From: Phorcus lineatus
Lineage: Eukaryota; Mollusca; Gastropoda; Trochida; Trochidae
NCBI GenBank assembly: GCA_921293015.1
Contig: OV121092.1
Location: 44,787,064 to 44,851,063, forward strand
DNA: 64,000 nt
Direction of reading: 5' to 3'
Shown one piece after another: positions 10,333 through 22,470 of this stretch (positions within the stretch are counted from its first letter, which is position 1; every line of letters begins with the position of its first letter). A program made the translations under genes and the position numbers. The notes under the pieces were generated by a model. It worked only from the letters and a program-made list of their open reading frames with translations, was not told the origin of the DNA and did no database searches.

Positions 10333-13233
10333 TTTAAGAAATAGATATGGGGAAACAAATTCTAGAGGGAACAAGGAATGTGTGCGAGTGATACACTTTG
10401 ATGTCACGTCTTCAGGATGTTGTCTTAACGCCTAGTCACAGAATGATTTTTGACTCGTGTCTTTGCTAAAGATGAAACTTAAACTCACCTTTTTGACACA
10501 GAGATCAAAAGCCAAGCATCCAATTGAAAATCGCTACATCAACTAACTAATAATATATCAAAAATTGGTTCTCAACTGGTAGGGTCTTGGTAATTATTTT
10601 CTGGCTATAATGATGATTGATGATTTAAAGAAGGTCTTACAATCAATGGCTTAGATAATGCAAATGACTTGGAATTTACAGGGCAAGAGCTTGCTAAAGG
10701 TGTATGGCTGCTTTAGGACAATCCTTAACTCAGGGTTCAGGGATCTATCTCATAATTATTTCTCTTCTCTCCACTGAAAACAGAGCTATGTAGCAATATA
10801 TTTGAGTGCGACGAATTGCCACTAAGGTCTCGTGACAATAATTGGTTCTAATACAGGTTGAAGATGTTAGAAAAATACTTGACGATGAAATCAGGGGAGT
10901 TACATTGAAATATTAGTCGTTAACATTGTAAAGTGTTTCAGTTTACATGGGAAGACCAGGATTTTTTTGGACAAACCTCGTACTTATGTCCAACTTAAAT
11001 AGCTTAAAGAGGGTAAAGAACTCATGACGCATTTTTAATGATAAAGCTTAGTCTACCCTGGACATTTATAGACTAATCTAAGATTTTGATTAAGCGCTAA
11101 TTACGCTTGCTAATGAAATAAAACCAAAACATAACATAAATGGTCTCAATAGGATAGGCGCTAATCGCCCTGTATCCTTATCCACTTATTTAAATTTCGA
11201 ATGAATAACTTTACATTACAGAAACTAATAACACAGAAGAGTAGTTTCATTTTTGTTTTTTTACAAAAAAAGCCAGGTAAATGTAATATCGATCTCTCAT
11301 TAGATGCATAGAAGAAGATCATCATGTTGGTTAATCAAGCTAGAAAGTGAACATTGCGTGGACCAACATTCGATAACCCCGGTGATCAGGAAGAAGAAAC
11401 AACAATTCATCAATTGCAACTGGCTTGTCACAGAACTCATTAGTTTCATTTTCATTTTCAAAGGTAAAAGGCCCTCACTTATTCCTTTTTTATACTTTGA
11501 TATGTCTTCAATTCAGCTTTTGTTTGACTAGACAGAGCCACATTTTCAAATAAGAATTCTGAAGATGTAAATGCTTTTGTGAGTTTTTTAAGGATTGTTT
11601 TCATAAAGTTAATTTAGTTATAAGGTCAAGCGGATATAATTCCTAATGCTTGAAATCATGTATCTTCGTTGCTTTCGGCTTTTTTATTCATAAAATAAAT
11701 GTTTGGGGTTAGAAAAAGTTCAACAAAAATACAAGACATCTGACTTGGGCGATGTTGAATCTTTTAATTAAAGGCTGCTCAATGTCATTCTCTCCCAAAA
11801 GAGGTAGCTCCGTCATTAATTCCTATACAACCTCTGTCTTAATAAGAAAGTTTCCCCTACCGGCGAAATATTGCAGCCAATGAAAATAAAAAATGCATGA
11901 GTAACATAATTGTTGTCACACAGGCCTATGATGCTGTCACAAAATGAGGTGTATGTGCTCTGTAAGGATGACTCAAAGTGCAAGATGCATATGCGAATAA
12001 GGTTTAGCTTTTGGAAAGTTTACTGAAATTAATTTACGGATTTGAATGATATCTTTTGAAACAGCGTCGCTGATTGAATAACTAACTTTGATTGCATCCA
12101 ATCAGCGTTCTACATTTCTAGATCAAGACACGTTCATATTAGGACAGAGGTTGTATATGAATAAATTACGGAAATACCTCTGTTGGGAGAGAATGGCTAA
12201 ATGTAAACATTGCTTGACCAACAGTTGTTCCACCATGTTATTTCATTAGTAAGTAAATACTCACGTGAACAGTTATAGGTTATTGTAAAAATTTATTAGG
12301 GCGGTGTAAACCCTACAGCTTTCTTAATTCAGACAGAGTAGTAAGCATTCCTTTCAACAATTAACTGTTTATCGCAAAACGTCACAACAATGATACCTAA
12401 CTTATATCGCCTCATAGAATCAGAGAATATCACAACTTACACAATTGCAGTGAAGCGAAAGATAAAAACGATCTAAAACAAAATAAAGGCCTCTCAAAAG
12501 CGTTGATGTTCTATTATATATTTCGGTCACCAAGGAGACGTGAATGGTCCTTATGTCTTTGTGAAATGGACTTTATGATTTATATATTCACCTACATGAA
12601 TAAGTCTGCATGAAAAAGTGTCTCTGAATAAGTGGCGTCTGTTCATATGTGTGTGGAAACATTAAAGGTATTTTTCTTTAATTCATATTGACATTTTAAA
12701 ATGTCAGATCAACAAGGCAAAAGATTAACATGAACGTCACAATAGAGTAGAAGGCAACTAAGATTTTTGTATTATTAGATTAAAACGAATAGTTCATTGA
12801 CCTTATATATTTCGGAAGAAATTTCAAAGGACAATAAAAAAGATCAGTCTAATTCAATTGCATAAAATGATGAAGAACAAAAAGGAAGGACTTCAAATAC
12901 TCAAACATTTTCAATGTACCATTTTGTGAACATTTAAACGGCAAAAGAAGAATGGGATGATAAAAGCTGTCTTTTGATATTTTCACATGTACACTTCTTT
13001 ATGTCTTGGACTGTAAGTCTACTATCAAAGACAGATTAAGATGGCCATGAAAATGGTATGAGTATATTCTAGAAATAATATGTTCATTTGCTTAAAATGA
13101 TATTTCTCACTTCACACCAATTAAGATCAGTTGGATGTGTCACTCGTTTTCATACACAATAATTAACTGATATTGGTTCAGTGATAGTGTTGTATCAGGG
13201 TGCACTAGCAATCCTTGAAAATGAATATTATAG
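10333..13233. other. AT-rich non-coding DNA
   Basis: No gene recognised on either strand. Short frames near 11304-11531 lack domains. Confidence 0.5.
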
Positions 13234-13300
13234 TATATATATATATATATATATAACATTCATTCATTTTATATATATATAAATATATATATATATATTT
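13234..13300. repeat. (AT)n microsatellite, interrupted
   Basis: Two runs of alternating A and T, separated by AACATTCATTCATTTT. Confidence 0.9.
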
Positions 13301-13689
13301 GAAAATAAAATACTTCTAATTTTATATACATAATTGAAATACAATAGAAAGATTACATTAAAAATGGATGATAATTTCTTAACAAAAAAATCATCATTCA
13401 GAGAATTATCACACACAGAAAAGCAAATTTATTACAGGAACAGAATGAGTGACAACAGAAGACTTTAGCATAAAACCAATAGGTGTGTCTTACAAGTTGT
13501 GTGTTCTATTTTTTACCGATGCTACCCTAGCCGGATTAGTTTTTGAAATACAAAACGTTTTCAACAAGTGTAGAATCTGGAGTAATAAGACTTTAGTTAT
13601 GGATAAACCACTTTTTATTCTGCATTAGCAACGTTTCGACATTAATACTTATGTTGTTGTCAAGCAAGGGCATGATCTGAGTCGAGCAC

Positions 13690-14020
13690 CAGAGACTTTT
13701 TCTTGACAAGAGATAGCAAAATCTTCTTTGGAGTGCTGAGGCCTGATCAATAGCTACTTATCATTGTGAACCGTGTATAAGCCAGTCAGACATATGGCTA
13801 TGAATACTAGACACTTGCTTAAAGTGATTTGGAACGCTTGCCGTGCTCAAGGCGGCGGAGAAACTGAGTAATTGTCAGTCAATTGCTTTTAAGGTTATCC
13901 GAAGACAGCGGCGATGGCGAAGTTTACAACTTTATGACCGACCAGTTTCTATCGACAATAAATCGTTATTCAATTTACCATGTTTTCTAGATGGGGGATG
14001 AGGTTTATCTTCTTTGACTG
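13690..14020 (+). repeat. Segment B, copy 3
   Basis: Paralogous to 9725-10045. Homology runs from the CTGATCAATAG block through the short frame, the GTAATTGTCAGTCAA motif and GACCAGTTTCTA to the TTATTCAATTTACC block. Confidence 0.65.
13794..13871 (+). CDS. Conserved short reading frame in segment B, copy 3, unknown product
   Basis: A 25-codon frame starting MAMNTRHLLKVIWNAC and ending GGGETE before TAA. It matches the frame at 9820-9894 in start, length and residue character. An in-frame stop lies upstream at about 13767-13769, so it cannot be extended far as a simple ORF. GTAATT overlaps the end and could be a splice donor. Product unknown. Confidence 0.3.
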   Translation: MAMNTRHLLKVIWNACRAQGGGETE

Positions 14021-15077
14021 ATCTTCTGACTTCACACATGTACAATTAGATACTTATGTAGCTTGTCTGAGGAGGAATACCTGGTATATTCTTGCAATAT
14101 CAAGGCTGTAGGTAGACGCTTTATTTTATTAAGTAATTGTATATATTTTTCTAAAGAAGGGTGTAGTTGATCCAAGAAACATATTTACATAGATATGAAC
14201 ATGACAAATGCTATGAAGTTTGGAAGTGTAATTATCCTGACAGAATAGAAATTCTGATGTTATGATAAGGACATATGCCTGTAGCATCTAGGATACAACA
14301 GTTACTAAATTCAGAAACAAAAGAAACAATTTCAACAGTCAAAATGTTTGTGCCAGAGAAAGACGGCCTTGAATGTTACTGAAAGACACATGTTTAGTTA
14401 AGAAGTACTCTCAATGTTTTTATATCAAGAGTATCATAGTTTTGATTATGTTTTGTTCAATTAGACTTGGGGCCCTCACATTTGAAACTGTTTAGGGACC
14501 AGACGTGTTTGCACTTCAGTAAAACTTTTACGAAATGTAGACATTAGACGTTGTTGTTGTCAATGTTATGAACAGTCTAAACCGCCAAGCTATATTGATG
14601 TATGATGTATGATGTATGTATTACGTATCTGGTGATGTGTAGAGATTTTTTTTCAATCAAATGGTACATCAAAATAATGATTCATTCAATATATTAAATG
14701 ATTATCAACCGTGTGATTTTAAATGATGCCATATTGAAAACCGAATTATGTTATATTAATTCGTCTCTCGTATTTACACTTTTCGGCTATTTAAACTACT
14801 CAAAGTTGTTAAATTCACTTTACTTCAATTTACTTTAAAAAATGTAATGATGACTTAACCTCTAAGCGACCAATGCATGTGAATCAACAAACATATTTAT
14901 TCAATTGTGCTCTTGAAGGAAGAAAAGCTTCAAAGTTCGAGAAGCTAGTTAAAAAGTCTACTTCTTCTAGAGCAACAAACACGTAACTAAAGGAAATATC
15001 CCCAGTCAAACAAGCAAAATATGACAAATAATCAAATATAAATTTTCCCGCGCCCCACAGCGTAAGTCGGGATAAAT
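14021..15077. other. AT-rich non-coding DNA
   Basis: Nothing recognised apart from a short ATGTATG repeat near 14595-14620. Confidence 0.5.
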
Positions 15078-15129
15078 ATGTATGTGTATGTGTATGTGTA
15101 TATGTATATGTATATGTATATATGTATAA
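15078..15129 (+). repeat. (TATGTG/TATATG)n microsatellite
   Basis: A hexanucleotide run that grades from TATGTG to TATATG units. It creates a false open frame of alternating T and Y/H residues on the minus strand. Confidence 0.9.
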
Positions 15130-18100
15130 TGTCCTAGAACTTTGTCCGTAGCATATCTCCTGAAAAAAAAGCCACAAATACAAATGAATTTTATTTTTTC
15201 GGTTTTGACTAAAACAGTGACTCTATGAAAACATTATTTTCCCGGAGCATTTCACTTACTGCTAGCTTCACAGAACGTATTCCTAGGTTTGCTCTTTGAA
15301 TTGAGAGAAAGAATTACTTCTTTTTTCAAATTTTCATGAAAAATATTTTCGAAACTATTACATTATTATTATTAAGTGTTACACATATCAACAATAATTT
15401 TTAGGTGTGCTCTTTAAGGGATAGGCTTAAAATTCGTATTTGCAATGTCCATGGAAACGTGACTTAATATATTAAGCATTCACATTAATTAAGTTTGAAG
15501 TAATCATACTATAGCAGATTAACAATTTTATATGTATTTTTATTTGTCAATTTTGAGGTAACTATCACTTGTTTCATGTTATAATCACCCTTGTTTATAG
15601 ATTAATATGCATATGCAAATTACGCCATAGAATGCTTTTGAACAAAGCTGATTGTTTGATGTGTATCTTAAACAGACAATTTCAGTATCTCTATCGAACT
15701 ACTAATTAATTATATTTTGGTAACAGGATGTTAAGTTATCATAAAAGTTATCAGTTGAACAAAAGTGTAAAATGTTGACTAGATTAAAGACAAACATGAA
15801 ATGAGTTTTTAGTTTATGTCAAGAAATATTTTTCAAGAGCATTGAATAATTAAATCGTTCAGGTTACGAAATATGTAACTTCTAATTGTAAACCCGTGGA
15901 ATAGACACACTTATCATTAAAATATAAGGTTGGATAAATTTCATAGATTACATTATCTATGCCTTTTGATATTCACTGGAAGCAGCTAAAACAGAAAGTA
16001 AGATTTAGCTTTGTGTCATTCAGTACACTTTGTATTGGTTATTATAAGGTAATATCTCTTGTCTCTTATTCTCCCGTGCCATGTATCCTGTAACTATCAT
16101 TGGTTTTATCTGACAATTACATGCAAAATGAGCTTCACCTCTGTCTTCAAACTTATCATAGTAATTGTTTCCTAAATCGTATATTTACAAAGGGAATGAT
16201 GGTTATATGTGTGTTATTTTCAAAATACCATCAACCATGCAAATGGAAGGTAGAAAAGACTTCATCAATATTAATTACAGTGTGGTAGATGGCCAAATGG
16301 ACAAGAAAGATGATGTTGCTAAAGCTTTGATCTTAATATCTGCAAAATGTAAGACAAGTAATTGAAGATTGAGAACACACTAATTGGGCATTAAGTCGGT
16401 GCACAAAGGATAATTGTTTTATTGTACCTGTCATTGAAACATTTTGTCGTTGACCTTTTTGGACTATGTAAAGAAACTATAGTCATAAATTATAAACAGA
16501 TCAATAGCTGTACAGCATTCTCTTTCAATTTTCTGATATTAGGTAAAACGAATTAAAATAAAAAAATTATCTTCCGAATTGGATACTGTAATTCATGTTA
16601 ACAAGGATTCCTCGTATAAATTGATAATCTGAACTGATTCAATTACATATGTAATAAAACAAAATTCCCACTTAACAATGAAAGTGTATTAGAACGTTTT
16701 AAACGTATGTACTGCATTAAGCATGATTTAACTAATTTTCATTTATGATTTAACTATTTTGATAACACACTTTTTAGAAGCTTCTTTTAATTCAGAATAT
16801 ATCTAAGTGCTTTATAGATACAATACTTAACCAAAGATAATTTTACCTCGAACGATCTGTCATGTTTATACAGTTTTTCAGGTCAAACTGATGATGAAGT
16901 TCATATTATGTTAGTTTGCGAAACCTCATGTAGAAATAAATTTTGAATTGTACTAATGTCAATCCACAAATGATGTACAATCTACTTAATGCCGCTAATC
17001 CTGATGTTATTGAATATGTTGCAAAATATATAAAACAATTGATGCATCTTATGATATCGCATGTGCAATTGTTAAAATTTAAAATGTTTAAGTTTTACCC
17101 AAATAACCTTAACGTTAACTGAATCATCAGTTATAAACAATTATGCTTGTCAATTCAGCGTTAAAGCCATTATACTGTCATGTATACATATCTGTCTGCC
17201 AATTGGAATCCAACTTAAACTGTTTTAACATCATTGTCTAGCATGTTTCCGCATGATAAGTACTACATGACATGTGTGATAAAAACATTACCATGCTCGT
17301 ATATTTTGAAACATCATGGAACATTTGGAACATATTTTAACATCATGAATTAGGAATTTACAATATGTATTTAGCTCGCCAAAGCGCATAAAATACAATG
17401 TTTACTCTTAATGTAAGATATCGACCATCCGAAAACAAACTCCAACGGTAACCTCTATTTATTTGTACTAAAATCGATACTGTTTTGTTTTTACTTAAAA
17501 CCCCTAATCAATGAAGATGTATATGAATGTATCCATTCATTATTACTTCAGCGAATCTTGAATGGACACATTTTTACTGTTGTGTATGGTGAATGAACCA
17601 AATTTAGAAATTTCACTTCAGGAATAATATTCATCAATAACATTTGTTCAAAATTGATCGGACTTGATGTAGCATCATTTACCATAACTGTTAAATACAT
17701 CGTTCAAAAATATTTTGCATTATTTCAATATTTTGCTAACACACTACAGCTGCATAGCGAAAGTTTATAGTCCATTGCTTCCGAAAATCTTTCTAATCGT
17801 TTTAAGTAAGACCAAAAGTGCAATTTGGATTTGAAATTATAGGCATTCTATACTTTACTGTAGCAGTGTTTTCTCAATGTTATAAATGGTTGTCATTTAA
17901 AAACAAAATATGCATCCACCTTCGTCAGTAGACGAATATAGTTTTTGAGGTAGCCTTATCCCAGTCAAGTCCAAATCAGGAGATTTAAATACCAGTTGAA
18001 CTACTCAATCATCGGGTGCTCATGAATGGTGATCTAGCCACTATGTGTTACTGATTGCTCTCGTTGTTGGCTGATGCTCATTTCAAGTTTTATTACACTC

Positions 18101-18278
18101 ATAATCTAATTTACTTTGTGCGTGTAGTTTGCACAGACAGAAATAACATCACATCATTCTATTCAGATTGGTTCTTGACTCTCGTCTGTGCATGCAGATT
18201 GGTTCAATGTTACTGCATTTAATTGTAAATGCTAAGTTCAAACCAAAATTCTACACCTCGCTAATGAATCTATTTTGC
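15130..18278. other. AT-rich non-coding DNA
   Basis: No gene, mobile element or RNA gene could be supported on either strand. Confidence 0.5.
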
Positions 18279-18925
18279 ATGGTATATATCATGCATTGAA
18301 AAAAGTCTGCTTTCCTGGATATCCATGCGTGCTCTTTTATTTTACGCTGAAAAAAACTAATACAGGACTTAACCAATAAATTTCAAACTAAATTAAAAAC
18401 AAAGCTCAATTTCTTGGCCACTTTCGAGGTTAGGGCGAATACGGGCACCGTGGTCGTATCACCCTCCCCCTTCTTGTCCTGACTACAAGATCTGTCCCTT
18501 CCCGAAGATCTACTTCCTCCCTAAGATCTACTTATTCCCTAAGATCTACAATAAGGTCAGGATCTACTCGCTCAGTTTGAGTGATTCATCTCTTACATCA
18601 GAAACATCCGACTGAATGATCCAGTTCTGGGGTGGACAAACACCCTCATAAGGTTTGAGGTGATCTACATGTACAGTTATCACCGGTTTGTCCGGTTGTC
18701 TCTGTACTTTGTAAGTCCAATCTGATATTTTCCCTTTTACTAAATATGGCCCCTCCCATCCTAACCCTAGTTTCTCGTTGGCCTTTGGGGGGGACCACCG
18801 CCACACAAAATCTCCTTCTATGTATTATCTAGGCTTTAAATTCTTGTCGTAATTCCTTTTTTGTGTGTTGGCCGAAACATCTAATTGACTATGGTATATA
18901 TCATGCATTGAAAAAAGTCTGCTTT
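18279..18925 (-). mobile_element. 578-bp captured fragment of a gypsy element with 35-bp flanking duplication
   Basis: Positions 18316-18893 match 21893-22470 inside the nearby Ty3/gypsy element over 578 bp with no length change and about four substitutions by eye. The fragment spans the integrase C-terminus (minus frame 18564-18806, with GLGWEGPYLVKGK and HVDHLKPYEG) and the spacer up to the start codon of the zinc-finger ORF. It has no LTR and no poly(A). The host sequence ATGGTATATATC...GTCTGCTTT (18279-18313) recurs at 18891-18925, so the insertion sits between 35-bp direct repeats. The right junction shares ATG with the donor. It is a dead fragment and even carries the donor's in-frame TAA. 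Confidence 0.85.
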
Positions 18926-20331
18926 ACCGCCGTATTTTGAGGAAGGGAATTGATAATTACAAGATATGTTACGTATGAAAGAAATTAAACATAGACATTT
19001 TACCAGTGTACCTATAGGGATTGTTGGTTGTATATAAATCAAGCTTTACTTGAAGGAATATTGACAAGAAATATCCACATGCAGTTGTCATAAAACATTG
19101 AAGGCGAACCGTTTTTTTCTCCGTAATGTATTCCACTTTTGTTTCACAGTATGGTATTATGAAAGAAAGACATAACGTCAGATAATATCTTTTTGGTTAA
19201 TGACAGTAATGACGACCTGCTGTGAAATATGTTTTCAAATCTTAGTTTTTCTCATGATATATACATGTCCTTTATTAAGGAGGAACGCTTTTCATTGATG
19301 GAACTTACTACTTTATAATTAAGATATATGTCATTGTTTAAAAAATAGATTTCATGATGTGGTTTGTTGTCCATTGGCTAATAAACGGTTTAAAAAGAAT
19401 CCAGTTATACTGGTTAATGCAAGAGTTTGTCGACAACATTAATACAATCGTTTAATTTGAACTTATTTTAATTTACAAAGTATAAGTTGGAAATTTAAGG
19501 GAATTAAAATTAATAACTTAAAAATTACAATTAAACGCAGAATGCAAATTACAACTAACCGTTTTTATATTTTTGTCTTTTCACTCATTTTACATCACTT
19601 ACAAAATAAAACGAACTGTATTCTCTAATACACGGTTGACATCCACATGACCTTAAGACCAATCAGAAGACAGAATTGTAATCAAACGCGAAAATACGGT
19701 AATTATTTTTTTTCAAATATTCAAATCTTAATTTTTCTCGATTGTAAATGAAGCAAATATTTTGTTTACTTGAATACTGTTTGCCAGTTCAAAATCTTTT
19801 GCTACTTAGAAAACGTTTTCTTTTGAAGAGCTTTTTTGGAAAACCTACAGCCAATGAGAATTGTGAACATGACATTTATGGAACATAATGTAACCCTGAG
19901 ACAGGGCACAAAAAACACTTTAAAATATTATTTCATATTGTAGTTATTATATTTTAAGGCAATAGGGGTAACCGTAAATTATATACAAGTTTACATAAAG
20001 GTTTCGATGTATTCATCTCATTGAATGAAAGTGCATTTTGATACTAATGTAGAAAAAATTGGTATTCATGTTCTGGCACTGTAATGTCGGAGCTCCTTTA
20101 GCACTACGATCGCCGTATGTATCGTACAAAAACATATATATACATGAATCCTGATACACAAAATGTTTCGAAAAAAGTGCCTCTATCATCGGCCTTCAAT
20201 AGCAATGTGACATACTCATTGAGCCCTATTCTACCATGAGACTGCCTGATTCTGATTGGTTGTTTTGACCGATTCACAGGTTAACAATTCACGATTGAAG
20301 TTGCTCTGTCTACCCGAAATCAGTTTCCAAT
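18926..20331. other. AT-rich non-coding DNA
   Basis: No gene recognised between the captured fragment and the gypsy element. Confidence 0.5.
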
Positions 20332-20335
20332 GTAT

Positions 20336-21221
20336 TGTAATAGGCGTGATTTAGACGCCCAGTGACAGCAGAGTTTTTCTAATAGTGAAATGAAAAGCAA
20401 GATGGAGTAATCAACCTTTATGGGACTTTGCGTTGTGTAATTTGATTTTAAGAGTTTGAGGTTGATATGCTTACAAATTAAAGAAACTCAGCTTCCAGTC
20501 CGAACATCGGGCACAAAGTATCAGAGAAAAGGATAAAAGAACAAGTAAACAACAACAATATTTTATTACAAGAACGGTAGAAAAATGAAACAAAAACTCA
20601 ACAGCGTGAAAATAGCACCAATTTGTCACTCACACACCTGAACAGCCGTAAGATGCATGACATTGTGTAAACTTTATTTAATACCACCCAAACCTCCCTT
20701 TAATAGAATTCTACAAGATTACAATTATCCCATAACTAATAACTAACTCCTAATCTATTTCCTACACTAATTCTCCCCCAGCCCGCCTTAACAATAACCT
20801 AAGTACAAAAAAATCCCTAATCAACCTAACATGCTACACGGGTGGGTGGATCCTGAGACAGCACCTGTCGGGACGACGGAATGATACCTGTCTGGTGACT
20901 CGGAACCCCGAGAGTGAGACAACTGAACCCGAGAAGCCAGGTCACTTATATACTGCTCCGACACGACCTCTGACACGGGTCAGAGTTCAGCCACTGACAG
21001 CAGATGTCTCCGCCAATCAGTGCCTACTAATACATAACAAGCGCAGCGCCGCACACATTACCCAGAAAAAAGTAATCTCGTAACGCAGGAAGTGAAACAA
21101 TGGGCTACAAGACTAACCGGTGAACCAATTGTCCACCTTCGCTAGGTTCGTACTGTTAATATATCTATCCTAATTGAAACCCTAACCCCCATTTACGTTA
21201 TTTTATCCCAGTTTTCCTACA
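20336..21221 (-). repeat. Gypsy 3' LTR (886 bp)
   Basis: Starts TGTAATAGGCGTG and ends GTTTTCCTACA. It matches the LTR at 27415-27844 over the outer about 60 bp and the inner about 370 bp, with about 3% difference by eye, but is 456 bp longer. In element orientation it contains the polyadenylation and readthrough end. Confidence 0.95.
20398..20847. other. Stretch present in only one LTR
   Basis: About 450 bp in the left LTR have no counterpart in the right LTR, where GAAAAG joins directly to GATCCTGAGACA. I see no terminal repeats or target duplication at its edges, so a deletion in the right LTR is more likely than an insertion here. It includes an A/C-rich run (AACAACAATATTTTATTACA). Confidence 0.7.
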
Positions 21222-21239
21222 TTCCTCCCCCCAAAAATA
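21222..21239 (-). promoter_or_regulatory. Polypurine tract
   Basis: Directly next to the 3' LTR, the minus strand reads TTTTTGGGGGGAGGAA. In LTR retrotransposons such a tract primes plus-strand DNA synthesis. Confidence 0.9.
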
Positions 21240-21243
21240 AAAG

Positions 21244-21903
21244 TTATTTTCCCCCCCAAAAAATTACTTTTAACTCCCTAAAAATAAAAAAACGGCTGAC
21301 AGTTACAATAATTCTAAATTCTTTCACACTTTTACAATTTACAAATACAAAATCACAAAATAAAAATAACAAATCCTCCTTTCGCTCCTCAATTCTAGTC
21401 GAAGGCGTGGGGGTACGAAGGTCCCAGTACCCCGGTGGAAAATTCCGGAGTATCTCCTGATCCTCTTCCTCCTGCTCTTCCCGGCTCCTTCTGCGTGGCA
21501 TTCTTCGTCTCTGACGAGCGGCTTCTTCCCTCGCGATCCGTAGGTCCTGGGGCAGAGTAGGGCCAACACGCAGATCTGGTCGCCTCGGCAGGACAACATC
21601 CCCAGGATCCTGGTAGTGTTGGTTGTCCCTGATAATTGCGGCAACGGAGGCTGGAGGCAGGTGAGTGGCGACATGGTCCTCAGCTGTTTTCCGACGCTCG
21701 AAAGACTTCCGGCAGGTTCCGCAGCTGAAAAGTCGGATCTGGGCCTGGTGGATCCTGATCCAATGGTCAAGCAATCGGCCATATCGCCAGAACCGTGGGG
21801 TGTTACAATTCTCCACAGGACAACTCATGCCCTCCTCAGGAAAAACGGGTCGCTCCTCTTCAAAAAACTCCCGGAGCTCTTCTTCATTTACATGGATATC
21901 CAT
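21244..21903 (-). CDS. C2H2 zinc-finger ORF downstream of pol (ORF3)
   Basis: An uninterrupted 219-codon frame that begins 237 nt after the pol stop and ends within 25 nt of the LTR. An acidic N-terminus (EEELREFFEEE) precedes two C2H2-type fingers: finger 1 (about residues 28-51) has CPVENC, spacing C-x4-C-x12-H-x4-H; finger 2 (about residues 60-82) has C-x2-C-x12-H-x3-H. A basic Arg-rich stretch (RRRMPRRRSREE, about residues 131-142) follows, then a variable C-terminus running into the polypurine tract. It sits where env lies in errantiviruses, but there is no signal peptide, no clear transmembrane anchor and no fusion motif, so I do not call it env. It is the only long frame of the element without stops or frameshifts. 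Nucleic-acid binding is inferred from the fingers. The function is unknown. Confidence 0.75.
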   Translation of the reverse strand: MDIHVNEEELREFFEEERPVFPEEGMSCPVENCNTPRFWRYGRLLDHWIRIHQAQIRLFSCGTCRKSFERRKTAEDHVATHLPPASVAAIIRDNQHYQDPGDVVLPRRPDLRVGPTLPQDLRIAREEAARQRRRMPRRRSREEQEEEDQEILRNFPPGYWDLRTPTPSTRIEERKEDLLFLFCDFVFVNCKSVKEFRIIVTVSRFFIFRELKVIFWGGK

Positions 21904-22470
21904 GCGTGCTCTTTTATTTTACGCTGAAAAAAACTAATACAGGACTTAACCAATAAATTTCAAACTAAATTAAAAACAAAGCTCAATTTCTTGGCCACTT
22001 TCGAGGTTAGGGCGAATACGGGCACCGTGGTCGTATCACCCTCCCCCTTCTTGTCCTGACTACAAGATCTGTCCCTTCCCGAAGATCTACTTCCTCCCTA
22101 AGATCTACTTCTTCCCTAAGATCTACACCAAGGTCAGGATCTACTCGCTCAGTTTGAGTGATTCATCTCTTACATCAGAAACATCCGACTGAATGATCCA
22201 GTTCTGGGGTGGACAAACACCCTCATAAGGTTTGAGGTGATCTACATGTACAGTTATCACCGGTTTGTCCGGTTGTCTCTGTACTTTGTAAGTCCAATCT
22301 GATATTTTCCCTTTTACTAAATATGGCCCCTCCCATCCTAACCCTAGTTTCTTGTTGGCCTTTGGGGGGGACCACCGCCACACAAAATCTCCTTCTATGT
22401 ATTATCTAGGCTTTAAATTCTTGTCGTAATTCCTTTTTTGTGTGTTGGCCGAAACATCTAATTGACTATG
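21893..22470 (-). repeat. Donor region of the captured fragment
   Basis: This 578-bp part of the element is duplicated at 18316-18893. It covers the last part of pol, a 237-nt spacer rich in AGATCTAC-type repeats (about 22070-22140), and the first codons of ORF3. Confidence 0.9.

Noticed and set aside
14884-15183. 99-codon minus frame
   Set aside because: Its core is translation of the TATGTG/TATATG microsatellite (alternating Thr and Tyr/His).
21244-21903. Envelope gene of an errantivirus
   Set aside because: No signal peptide, membrane anchor or fusion motif, and the cysteines and histidines fit zinc fingers instead.
21339-21937. Other frames overlapping the zinc-finger ORF on both strands
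   Set aside because: They are shadows in other frames without domains. Only the minus frame 21244-21903 shows the C2H2 pattern.
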